Of a stretch of 64,000 bases of DNA, positions 25,627 to 33,470 are shown piece after piece; the first letter of the stretch is position 1, and each line of letters opens with the position of its first letter. A program made the position numbers and the translations under genes. The stretch comes from Thermogemmatispora aurantia. GTDB lineage: Bacteria; Chloroflexota; Ktedonobacteria; Ktedonobacterales; Ktedonobacteraceae. Where the stretch lies: the NCBI RefSeq assembly GCF_008974285.1, contig NZ_BKZV01000003.1:496001-560000 (forward strand), in the 5' to 3' direction. Below the pieces are notes generated by a model. It worked only from the letters and a program-made list of their open reading frames with translations, searched no databases and was not told the DNA's origin.

Positions 25627-25827
25627 TTACCAGCAGCAGCAGCAGACAATACAGCAGCTACAGCACGCGGTCTGGCCCGAGGAGGCGCCGATCTCCACCA
25701 TGCCGTGGCCGGTCGTGAGTAGCTCCAGGCCGCCTTCGTTGGAGAGCTTCAGATCCTCGATCTCCAGGCTATCGAGGGAGAGGCCTTCGAGTTCCAGCTG
25801 GGCAAGTTCGCCGTGCAGATCTTGCAT
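25627..25827 (-). CDS. Thiopeptide-type precursor peptide (copy B)
   Basis: 66 residues. Leader MQDLHGELAQLELEGLSLDS... ends GHGMVEIGA and the predicted core is SSGQTACCSCCIVCCCCW. Ser1 and Ser9 of the core are shared with both other copies. Nearly identical to copy A over the leader and core, pointing to a recent duplication; the two differ in the first residues and at the C-terminus, where copy B stops after Trp. The ATG follows AAGGAGG. Post-translational azole formation by the cluster's YcaO/SagB pair is expected. Confidence 0.9.
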   Translation of the reverse strand: MQDLHGELAQLELEGLSLDSLEIEDLKLSNEGGLELLTTGHGMVEIGASSGQTACCSCCIVCCCCW

Positions 25828-25971
25828 GAGTAACCTCCTTGCACATCATGTAGATGGGATGGCGCTTGTGGCATGAAGCGATGCCTGCCCTCCTGTCAGC
25901 CGCTAGCCCGCGCGGGAGGCCGATCAGTCTGCCGACCGGCGCTGAATATCTTGCCGAGTGGTGAGCCTTAC

Positions 25972-26181
25972 TTAACCCAGGCAGGGGCAGCAGCAGCAGA
26001 CAATGCAGCAGCTACAGCAGGCGGTCTGGCCCGAGGAGGCGCCGATCTCCACCATGCCGTGGCCAGTCGTGAGTAGCTCCAGGCCGCCTTCGCTGGAGAG
26101 CTTCAGATCCTCGATCTCCAGATTATCGAGGGAGAGGCCCTCGAGTTCCAGCTGGGCAAGTTCGCCGTGCAGTTCGTTCAT
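25972..26181 (-). CDS. Thiopeptide-type precursor peptide (copy A, longer core)
   Basis: 69 residues from the ATG with AAAGGAG upstream; an in-frame start seven codons earlier has no ribosome site. Leader MNELHGELAQLELEGLSLDN... ends GHGMVEIGA. The predicted core SSGQTACCSCCIVCCCC is followed by PCLG instead of Trp, giving nine Cys. First gene of the minus-strand cluster. Change of the tail from W to PCLG after a duplication would give a product with a different C-terminus. Confidence 0.9.
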   Translation of the reverse strand: MNELHGELAQLELEGLSLDNLEIEDLKLSSEGGLELLTTGHGMVEIGASSGQTACCSCCIVCCCCPCLG

Positions 26182-27334
26182 TTCAGACTCCTTTCTCTTC
26201 AAAAGCTCTATTTGCAGCTATGTGAAGGCAAAAACTGCTCCTCTGCCGCTCTTGACGAGCGATACACGACAGATCTAAAAATACGTCTAGCGGTTAAGAG
26301 GGCAGTATCACCTCATGCCCGTAGTTTGGGTGCTGGTGCTTGGATGACTGGAGACGAGAAGGAGTGGTATGCCTCTAGCGAAGCTATGGGCGCGGCCTCT
26401 AACGTATCTGATTTTGCGGAGCCGGCGCTGGTAATCAGCCAGATTGCGATGGCAATCACTCCTGTGATACACCTGACAGTACTAGGCAGATGCTCCTTCA
26501 CATCCAATCACCGAGCAGCATCGCTCTTGAGTGAGATGTCATCTGGCATGGTAGACCAGCCTTATAGCACGGCTCAGGCCCACGATAGAATTTTTCTATT
26601 TATCTATTCATTACCCAGCCTGCCATCCAGCATGGCTGAGCCTGCCTGGAAGCGATCTACCTGACAGCGATCTGAGGAACTGGGCGCGAGCATGGCGAAC
26701 TCAAGGGAACCTTCGCCCTGGGCCTTTCCCCCCCAGGAAAGGACAGGTGGGTTGACGTTCGCATGGTGACGGAGGAGCCGGGCGATCTGCACCAGGCCTG
26801 TCTGGCTTTCGACCGTCCATCTCGATGCCTCCCTGTCCAGATGGAGGCTATTCATGCTCACGCTTCGAATATACCATTATGGTGGAGTTAATGTCAAGTG
26901 GGGTAGCGAGTCTAGAGAGGGATGTGACCAAGAAGACGTTTCGTAGCCTCTCTGGAGCTTTTGCCAGCCCCGCCCGGGGGTAAGGTGAAACCTCTCTTGT
27001 TTGGTGAACATGAAAGGCTGTAAGAGCTGGCCTTACTTATTCTTCCGATCCAGCAGTATGGGCCTGAAAAATTGATCTGGGTGCACTCACTGTGATCCCC
27101 TCTTGTGTCCGCAAGCGCCGCCTGGTAGCCCCATCGTCAGGCCCCATGCTGACCCATGCTGAGCGCCGGTGGCTGGTCAGGCACCCCTGGCACCAGATCC
27201 AGCAACCGCTGTGGCACCAGGGGCGAGAGGGCCAGCCGCTTGTCTGTCTTGCATCCTTCATGCTCCTGCTCTACCCCCAGGAAGGTGAGATTAGGGCGAG
27301 GCAGGCTTTCCTTCTGCAAGAGACGGCTGGGGGA
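26182..27334. other. Long leader/intergenic region upstream of the thiopeptide-type cluster
   Basis: 1.15 kb without a gene I can defend. Two short minus-strand frames (26313-26507, 64 codons with a hydrophobic IAIAIWLITSAG run; 26604-26861, 85 codons) lack ribosome sites and family resemblance. A good minus-strand promoter at 26868-26897 would give a transcript running about 680 nt before the first precursor. 26900-27334 shows nothing recognisable. Confidence 0.45.
26868..26897 (-). promoter_or_regulatory. Minus-strand promoter upstream of the thiopeptide-type cluster
   Basis: Read on the minus strand, TTGACA (26897-26892) and TATATT (26873-26868) are 18 bases apart. The -35 is a perfect consensus. 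Transcription would start near 26861 and read into the precursor operon after a leader of about 680 nt, or serve an unrecognised short RNA. Confidence 0.55.
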
Positions 27335-28279
27335 TCAGAGTTTCCGTCCATAGGCGGCGACAAAGTGATACATCGTTTTCAGCTCATTGCACTCTTGGAG
27401 CATGGTCTGAACAAGCGACTGATACTGCTGTTGACTCAGCTGAAAGCGTTTTGTTGCCGCCCCGCTCAGGGCCAGGGCGAACTCGCGGAAGTCCAGGGCT
27501 AGCAGGGAGCCGATGCGCCCGCCCCAGTCTCCAAAGGGGACTTCGATCACTTGTCGCTGCACCTGTGATAGACCAGCCTCCCACAAGTAGCGATCCAACG
27601 AGGCGGTGACAGCTCCTTCGCCATCCAGCCCCCTGAGCGCCGCCAGTTCCTTGATCATGGCATCCAGTTGGCGATGCGTCGGCCCCATAGGAGCCGCTTC
27701 CAGGCCAGGTTCCAGCAGCTCAACCCAGCCGCCAGGGGCGGTCACCCGTGCCAACTCTTGCACCACCCGGGGCCAGGCTGCTAGTGGCAACGCTGTCCAC
27801 AAGAAGCGTTGATGGACGAAATCGAAGGAGTGATCCGGGAAGGGCAAGCCATTGAGCACATCCCCTTTGACAAAGCGGTAATTGGGCGGGGGTGCTGTCT
27901 GTTGCTTCGCCTCCTCTACATCCAGGCCCACTACGCTTGCCTGGGGGAACTCACGCGCCAGCTCGGAGGCCCATTGTCCAGTGCCACAGCCAACATCAAG
28001 GATCTGGCGCGGGGTCTGGATAGGAGCCAGATAGTTGCGGCGCAGGGCAGCACGCAGCACGTAGTGCTGAAAGTCGAGACGGTTGACTTCCTGCAGGTCC
28101 TTGGGCAGCAGATAGGGCTGCTCCTCAAGATAGCGGCGCTGATCTGTGTCGACACGGTCGGCTAGAGTGGTCACGTTCGCCCGACTGGAAAATTGGGCTG
28201 ATTCGGAAGCGTCAGAGACCGATGGGGAACTGCTCTGGGGCACTGTTGGGCGCTTGCGTCTGAAGAACCACCAGGGCAT
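27335..28279 (-). CDS. Class I SAM-dependent methyltransferase
   Basis: 314 residues. Motif I is ILDVGCGTGQWASELA (about 93-108), motif II VVGLDVEE, motif III region PFPDHSFDFVHQRF, then ARVTAPGGWVELLEPG. This is the UbiE-like layout (Methyltransf_25/11) common in Ktedonobacteria. The N-terminal 60 residues are Ser-rich and basic (FFRRKRPT) and may be disordered. The substrate cannot be read from the sequence. It points in the same direction as the thiopeptide-type cluster, 1.15 kb upstream, and has its own promoter, so membership in that pathway is possible but unproven. The ATG follows AAGGAGG. Confidence 0.85.
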   Translation of the reverse strand: MPWWFFRRKRPTVPQSSSPSVSDASESAQFSSRANVTTLADRVDTDQRRYLEEQPYLLPKDLQEVNRLDFQHYVLRAALRRNYLAPIQTPRQILDVGCGTGQWASELAREFPQASVVGLDVEEAKQQTAPPPNYRFVKGDVLNGLPFPDHSFDFVHQRFLWTALPLAAWPRVVQELARVTAPGGWVELLEPGLEAAPMGPTHRQLDAMIKELAALRGLDGEGAVTASLDRYLWEAGLSQVQRQVIEVPFGDWGGRIGSLLALDFREFALALSGAATKRFQLSQQQYQSLVQTMLQECNELKTMYHFVAAYGRKL

Positions 28280-28366
28280 ACTGCTACCTCCTTGTCATCT
28301 CAGCTGGTCCTGCTCTGTCCGAAAAGAGCCAGTATGAATGAGAACAGATGGAGAGCGAACACTGTC

Positions 28367-28395
28367 AGTCTAGGAAATGAGAAGAAGGATGTCAA
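28367..28395 (-). promoter_or_regulatory. Sigma-70-type promoter of the methyltransferase gene
   Basis: On the minus strand TTGACA (28395-28390) and TAGACT (28372-28367) are separated by 17 bases. The predicted start near 28360 leaves a leader of about 80 nt to the ATG at 28279. Confidence 0.7.
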
Positions 28396-29016
28396 CGAGA
28401 AGCGATTGCTATAACGCCTGATTATTGATTTTTTTATGATTTCCTAATGCAGAACAGCGCTGGCAGGCCCGGCTGGGGAACTTGCTCACGCGGCGTTCTC
28501 GGGCAGAGAAACAGTCAGCTCAAACGCCGGTCTGTGGACACCTCACATGGAGACCGGGGCAGAACGGGCGCTGTTGGACAAAAGTTCATTTTCCACCTCA
28601 TCTATGCATCTGTACAGCAGCTATAGAGAGTGTTCAAGGTTTGTTATCGCGCACGCACAGCTCTGTCGTTGCTGAGACGGAGGCGCGGACCTGCCGTCGG
28701 TGGGGGAAGCAGCTCACGCGCCGGAACCAGCGGCAGATCTTGATTGATAGCTCCAGCGTCGTTAGAGGCTCTGCTGCGCTGCAGGAGCCTATCGCAGATC
28801 AGTCCACCAGCCAACAGGTCGACAGGCAGGTTTCTCAGACTCAGGCAGTTATGCCTATTTTTATTGATAATATTAGATAACATATATTTTGCATTTTTTA
28901 CCCGATATACTCGTCGCTTCGAGGATCTCGGCACCCGACTTCTCACGCAGCGATCCTCGAATGGCTTCAGAAGTGCTCGGAGTGGCAAAGTGCCTGGCAT
29001 CATTACCGTTCTAGAC
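28396..29016. other. Gene-free stretch before the CRISPR array
   Basis: About 620 bases. AT-rich patches occur at 28410-28450 and 28850-28910, in contrast to the rest of the window. No protein-coding frame is credible. The plus-strand terminator at 29017-29039 implies that something is transcribed toward the array from here, possibly an untranslated RNA. Confidence 0.35.
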
Positions 29017-29039
29017 CGGTCACTAGTGACCGTTTTTTT
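29017..29039 (+). terminator. Intrinsic terminator just before the CRISPR promoter
   Basis: CGGTCAC (29017-29023) and GTGACCG (29026-29032) form a palindromic stem followed directly by seven T (29033-29039). It is the only hairpin with a good U-tract that I found on the plus strand, and it would isolate the array from upstream transcription. Confidence 0.75.
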
Positions 29040-29056
29040 GGGATCATCGAATCTGC

Positions 29057-29085
29057 TTGACGGAGGCTGCTCCAGATGCTATCTT
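29057..29085 (+). promoter_or_regulatory. CRISPR array promoter
   Basis: TTGACG (29057-29062) and TATCTT (29080-29085) with a 17-base spacer. Transcription would begin near 29092, about six bases before the first repeat, so the pre-crRNA would have almost no leader. Confidence 0.6.
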
Positions 29086-29097
29086 AGAAGGGGTACC

Positions 29098-30023
29098 GTC
29101 TGAAGTAGCTCCCCTGCCCGTCTGAGATTGAAAGTTTCCTCGAAAATATCCTTCTGCATCTCCTCGAGATGTCTGAAGTAGCTCCCCTGCCCGTCTGAGA
29201 TTGAAAGTGCGTGCGCGCGCTTTCGCTGCTTTTGCTTGATTGAGTCTGAAGTAGCTCCCCTGCCCGTCTGAGATTGAAAGTCCGTCCGCACACGCGGGTA
29301 GCCAACACGTACAGCAACGTCTGAAGTAGCTCCCCTGCCCGTCTGAGATTGAAAGTTTTGTCATTAGGACTGCCAGGAGGGACTATGTCCTCTGTCTGAA
29401 GTAGCTCCCCTGCCCGTCTGAGATTGAAAGTTGAAAAAACTTCGTGATCATCCATTTTTCGACTATGTGTCTGAAGTAGCTCCCCTGCCCGTCTGAGATT
29501 GAAAGCTGGCAGCGAGCCGTCCGGTCGACAGAAGATCGGAAGTCTGAAGTAGCTCCCCTGCCCGTCTGAGATTGAAAGCTCATCAGAGTCCTCGGTCCAC
29601 CGGGTCCACCGGCGAGTCTGAAGTAGCTCCCCTGCCCGTCTGAGATTGAAAGCTCATCAGAGTCCTCGGTCCACCGGGTCCACCGGCGAGTCTGAAGTAG
29701 CTCCCCTGCCCGTCTGAGATTGAAAGCCTTCGTACAAACCAGCACTGGGTGCCATTCAGGAAGTCTGAAGTAGCTCCCCTGCCCGTCTGAGATTGAAAGC
29801 TTTTCTTGAAATTTCTCTGGCAATTGTCTCGAATTGTCTGAAGTAGCTCCCCTGCCCGTCTGAGATTGAAAGTACGAGAAAAGGTGCATCAAAGCCAAAC
29901 TCAGTATGCGGGTCTGAAGTAGCTCCCCTGCCCGTCTGAGATTGAAAGCACCGAGATCATTGGCGAATGTCTCCGGCTCTGCGGCGCTCTGAAGCAGCCC
30001 TCCTGCCGGTCGGAATTTGAAAA
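29098..30023 (+). CRISPR. CRISPR array, 12 intact 37-nt repeats plus one degenerate repeat, 12 spacers
   Basis: Repeats begin GTCTGAAGTAGCTCCCCTGC and end GATTGAAAG. Starts: 29098, 29171, 29244, 29319, 29394, 29469, 29542, 29616, 29690, 29763, 29836, 29912; a 13th copy at 29987-30023 has about nine changes. Spacers are 36-39 nt. ATTGAAAG at the repeat end is the usual 8-nt 5' tag of type I and III crRNAs, giving plus-strand transcription; the promoter on the left and decayed repeat on the right agree. Spacers 7 (29579-29615) and 8 (29653-29689) are identical. No cas gene is in the window. Confidence 0.97.
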
Positions 30024-30071
30024 GCGAGAGAGCATGGTGCTGCTGTGGCCTGCTCTCCAAAGGAAGATCCT

Positions 30072-30521
30072 ATGAAGCCAGCCGCTGCCTGCTTCGTCTG
30101 CCAGAAGGTACGAGGCAAGATTGCTATTCCTGGAGGACTGATCTATCGAGATGAGTTAGTACAGGCAACGCATCTGTTTCCCAACCAGCAAGGATCGGTC
30201 TATCTGGGCTACCTGATGATTGAGCCGCTACGTCACGCGCCGGAGGTGGCGGATCTGACTGTGGAGGAGGCCCAGGCAATCGGACTGCTGATGAGCAGGC
30301 TTAGCCGGGCTCTTAAGGAGGTACTCAAGGCGGAGCATGTATATGTTTTTGTGCTGGGTGATCATGTGCCACATCTGCATCTGCATCTAGTGGCTCGTCA
30401 TCCTGGGGCCCCCCAGCAATACTGGGGTGTGCACGTCACGGAATGGCCAGAGGCTCCACGAGGAGGAGAGGCGGAGATCAGCACGCTCACTGCACGCCTG
30501 CGTGCTTTCCTTGCTCGTTGA
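30072..30521 (+). CDS. HIT-family (histidine triad) protein
   Basis: 149 residues from the ATG after AAGGAAG; an upstream in-frame start overlaps the end of the CRISPR flank and was rejected. CFVCQ near the N-terminus resembles the zinc-binding CxxC of GalT/HIT proteins, and HVPHLHLHLVAR (about 106-117) is the H-x-H-x-H catalytic triad, which attacks the alpha-phosphate of nucleoside phosphoramidates or dinucleotides. HLFPNQQGSVYLGYLMIEPLRHAPEVADL is the usual core. Cytosolic nucleotide hydrolase or transferase; exact substrate unknown. It begins 48 bases after the degenerate CRISPR repeat, with no evident functional tie. Confidence 0.88.
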   Translation: MKPAAACFVCQKVRGKIAIPGGLIYRDELVQATHLFPNQQGSVYLGYLMIEPLRHAPEVADLTVEEAQAIGLLMSRLSRALKEVLKAEHVYVFVLGDHVPHLHLHLVARHPGAPQQYWGVHVTEWPEAPRGGEAEISTLTARLRAFLAR

Positions 30522-31178
30522 GCACCAGCTCTCGCCTCGCTTACTGTGCGCTGGCCTGGACAGCATCTTGCAGCGTCCAAAACGCAGCGCTACCTGGTAT
30601 CGGTCGAGGACGTCTTCCCTGATCGGCTCATGGAACTGCCCGACGGCGACCTCCGCTGTCTCGCTCGGCCTCAACAAGCATAGCTCCCAGCCAGACCCAC
30701 GAGTCCCCTCGCCGTCGCAACGGGCCATGATACCTACCAACGACAACGCTCGCACCCCCGACGTTGCCTGGCGCTTTCGTCTACTCTACCTACTCATCTC
30801 TTCCAGCGCTGCGATTCCTGGCTGCTCCGCTAATGCAATGCGCTGAGCAAAGCGAGCAGCAGCAGGACGACATCATCGATCACGACCGACCCCACTCCCC
30901 CACGAGAAAGTTCCTCCGCAAGCAACCTGGGAGGGGCCTCCGCTTCTCACCGCCAGTGTCTGCGCCAGGATCTGCACGAAACTCTGACTCATCCAAAGAC
31001 GGCGGTAGGGAAGGCTGGTTCGGTAGATAGGTAGTTATGAACGAAGTAACAATGCCACCGTGGAATGGCTCATAGCTGCCTGCGGCTGCAGATGCTAAAT
31101 GAAGCAGTGAGAGTGCACCAAAGCATTCGCTCCCGAGTATCTCAGCGAAGATCTGAGGCCCATTGCAGAGGTGAAACC
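30522..31178. other. Gene-free stretch between the HIT and lipoprotein genes
   Basis: About 650 bases. Frames on both strands are short and unlike any family I know. It must carry the promoter of the following lipoprotein gene. Nothing else seen. Confidence 0.35.
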
Positions 31179-32678
31179 ATGAGCATCATCGCACGGAGCA
31201 TAGCCAGACCAATAAGCTGGCTAGTGGTTTTCTTCTGTCTCATCCTGACGGGTTGTAGTGCAGCTATCAGCGTTTCTGGAGGCGGCGGCTCCGGCCTCCA
31301 GCAAGCGAGAGCAACGCCCACGACGCCAGTGCAACATCCGCCGACTTCTACTCCCACGCCCCGGAAGAGTGTGCCCATGCCAGTCACTCAGACCTCCTGC
31401 CCCGACATCTCGCCCACCAACCCCTTCGGTACGCGCCCGGCGGTCATGCGCCCGCTGGCTCTGGGAAGCCATCAGAACCTTGTCTACATCTATAACGAAG
31501 GCCGGTCGCAAACCTCCACGGCCCACGGCCACCTTGTGCGCTACGACGTTGCCACCGGTCAACGAGTAACTATTATCACCAGCGGCTTGCTCATCAGCGA
31601 GGCCCAGGTCTCTGCCGATGGGCAATGGATTATGTTTCTCAGCCTGCCAGATCCGCAGCGCGACCCCAACCATGCAGCGCTGCTACAGATGGTACGCATG
31701 GATGGACAGGGCCTCCAAACCCTCTATTGCTTCCCCAAGCTGCCCTATACTCCGAAAGGCAAGACCTTCAGCGCCTTCGAAGGACGGGGCCTCATCAGCT
31801 ATACTGGCTATCCCCCAGTTCGCTTTGTCTGGTCTCCCGACGAGCGCAATGTTCTCCTGTCTGCCGATTTGCAGAGCACTACCAGCCTGATGACGCTCCT
31901 GGATACCAGGACCGGGAACTTACGGCAGCTCTTGCTATACTCACAATTTTGCTCGATGGCCATCCCTTTGACCTGGCTTAACAGCAGCCAGGCCTACATC
32001 GCTACAGAGAGCCGCGCCACCTGCGGCTCTCCGCCGCTACCAATGAACCTCTACCTTATCGATGTCAACAAAAGCATCAATCCAGCCAATCCTGTATGGA
32101 ACGATGTAATAGAAGAAAATGTTCGCTATACAGACGTAGCAGTAGATACCAGTCCTGATGGTTCACATCTCTTTGTCTCTACATGCGAACAAACGGAACC
32201 AGCAATCTCCACCATCGTGAGCGAGCCAGCAGCGGGGGGATCTCAGACGACCATCTACCGTCAGCTGGCTTCGGCCCAGAATCCCGAAAGCTGCGTAGAG
32301 AGCATACGGGCCGCTACGACGAGGACGCTACTGGTGCTCATGCGTAGCGGAAACCCGTATCTCCAGTGTGGCGCACCATACCAGGCCACTTTTCAGCTCG
32401 CTATGCTCAGTAGCGATGGTCGTGGTCAGCCTCACGTGCTGGCGAACCTGGAACAGGGGAGCAGCTATAGCCTGGACCAGGCAGTGCCTGCGTTCTGGTC
32501 CCTGATCTCCCGTGACGGTCACCTCTATGCCATGACAGGGAGTAAACTTCTAGCCTGCAGCAATAGCCTGATTGAGGAAACGACGGTCTTCTACGGGAGT
32601 CTAAGCGGTGGGAAACCTGTAGCCGTAGCGACAGTCAGCAACGGCACGGTTGATGTTGTCGGCTGGACGGCACTCTGA
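31179..32678 (+). CDS. Secreted lipoprotein with a TolB-like beta-propeller
   Basis: 499 residues from the ATG after CAGAGGTGAAACC; the frame is open 38 codons further upstream but without a ribosome site. Signal peptide SWLVVFFCLILTGC ends in lipobox LTGC. A Gly/Thr/Pro-rich linker to about 80 is followed by WD40/TolB-like blades, e.g. LVRYDVATGQRVTIITSGLL and QVSADGQWIMFLSLPDP, MVRMDGQGLQTLYCF, VWSPDERNVLLSADLQS and SPDGSHLFVSTCEQ. Expected outside the membrane, lipid-anchored. Propellers of this kind usually bind proteins or peptides; no catalytic residues are apparent. Stand-alone gene. Confidence 0.8.
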   Translation: MSIIARSIARPISWLVVFFCLILTGCSAAISVSGGGGSGLQQARATPTTPVQHPPTSTPTPRKSVPMPVTQTSCPDISPTNPFGTRPAVMRPLALGSHQNLVYIYNEGRSQTSTAHGHLVRYDVATGQRVTIITSGLLISEAQVSADGQWIMFLSLPDPQRDPNHAALLQMVRMDGQGLQTLYCFPKLPYTPKGKTFSAFEGRGLISYTGYPPVRFVWSPDERNVLLSADLQSTTSLMTLLDTRTGNLRQLLLYSQFCSMAIPLTWLNSSQAYIATESRATCGSPPLPMNLYLIDVNKSINPANPVWNDVIEENVRYTDVAVDTSPDGSHLFVSTCEQTEPAISTIVSEPAAGGSQTTIYRQLASAQNPESCVESIRAATTRTLLVLMRSGNPYLQCGAPYQATFQLAMLSSDGRGQPHVLANLEQGSSYSLDQAVPAFWSLISRDGHLYAMTGSKLLACSNSLIEETTVFYGSLSGGKPVAVATVSNGTVDVVGWTAL

Positions 32679-33059
32679 TCTGAGAGGAGAGAGAAACTGG
32701 TGCAAGCTGCCCTGCCGGTCTTGGGCAGTCTGAGGATCTGAGGAAGTCCCGGCAGAGGAAAGAGCCGCGCCGGGCATTGTGAGCCACCATCCACAGTCAG
32801 GTCGACAGGATCTTCTCAAGACGAGATCCGGGTGGCAGGCACGTCGCATTTCTGATCTCGAGGCCATGATTTCGCCCGAAGTCACGGGTGGTCGGCCCGC
32901 GCTTCGAAACGGCGTCGGCCTTGAAGGGCATTCAGGAGCCAGATCATGCCAGCCTGGCACAGCGCCGCCTGTGCCCGATCGAGATCTGACGCCTTCAGCA
33001 CGATTGTCTGGCAGAGAGGCCGCCTTGGCTGATCGGCTGATCAGCAAGCCTGGCATGTC
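32679..33059. other. Gene-free stretch after the propeller lipoprotein
   Basis: About 380 bases, no credible gene. It leads into the decayed TIR gene and may include its lost promoter. Confidence 0.3.
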
Positions 33060-33470
33060 GCTCCTTGTCCTCAAGCGTTTGAGGACAAGGAGCAGCCTCT
33101 CGAAGTGTTCTGCTCCTGGCGCGAGCGCGTGCTGACCGCCCTTAAGCCGCTCGAACAGCAGGGGATGATCTCGCTCTGGCACGAAGACCTGCTCCCCCCT
33201 GGTTGCGACGTCGACCAGGAACGTGCCCGCGCCTCTACCATACCATCCTCCTCTTGCTCAGTCCGGACTATCTGGCTTCCGAGCAGGGCTACAGCGAGCG
33301 ACAGCAGGCCCTGCTCTGCTACGATGCCGGTGAGATTCGGCTCATTCCCGTGCTCCCACGGGCCTGCGTCTGGGAAGAGGCGCTTGGTCGCGATCTGCAG
33401 CCACTCCCCTCCGATCGCCAGCCCCTTGCCGAGCGCCCCTTCTCCATCCGTGAGCAGACCCCTGGCCCAC
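33060..33470 (+). pseudogene. Decayed TIR-domain protein gene
   Basis: Two frames together spell a TIR-like domain: ...FEDKEQPLEVFCSWRERVL then TALKPLEQQGMISLWHEDLL, a frameshift near 33225-33245, and then TILLLLSPDYLASEQGYSER...RLIPVLPRACVWEE...LQPLPSDRQPLAE. 'KPLExQGxIxxWHExxxxxGxxWxxxI' and 'ILLLxSPDFLxSxYC' are standard in bacterial TIR effectors, which often degrade NAD+ in anti-phage defence. The N-terminal strand and any C-terminal partner domain are missing. Closed by frameshift and deletion, so non-functional. Confidence 0.65.
33064..33089. repeat. Perfect 11-bp inverted repeat in the TIR remnant
   Basis: CTTGTCCTCAA (33064-33074), loop GCGT, TTGAGGACAAG (33079-33089). It lies where the N-terminal strand of the TIR domain should be encoded. 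Confidence 0.6.

Noticed and set aside
26313..26507. 64-codon minus-strand frame with a hydrophobic segment upstream of the thiopeptide precursors
   Set aside because: TTG start without ribosome site, no family resemblance; could be real but cannot be supported.
26604..26861. 85-codon minus-strand frame beginning at the predicted transcription start
   Set aside because: No ribosome site and unconvincing composition; a leaderless gene cannot be excluded.
29044..30060. Minus-strand open frames with repeated SISDGQGSYFR or FNLRRAGELLQT units
   Set aside because: They are translations of the CRISPR repeats, not repeat proteins.
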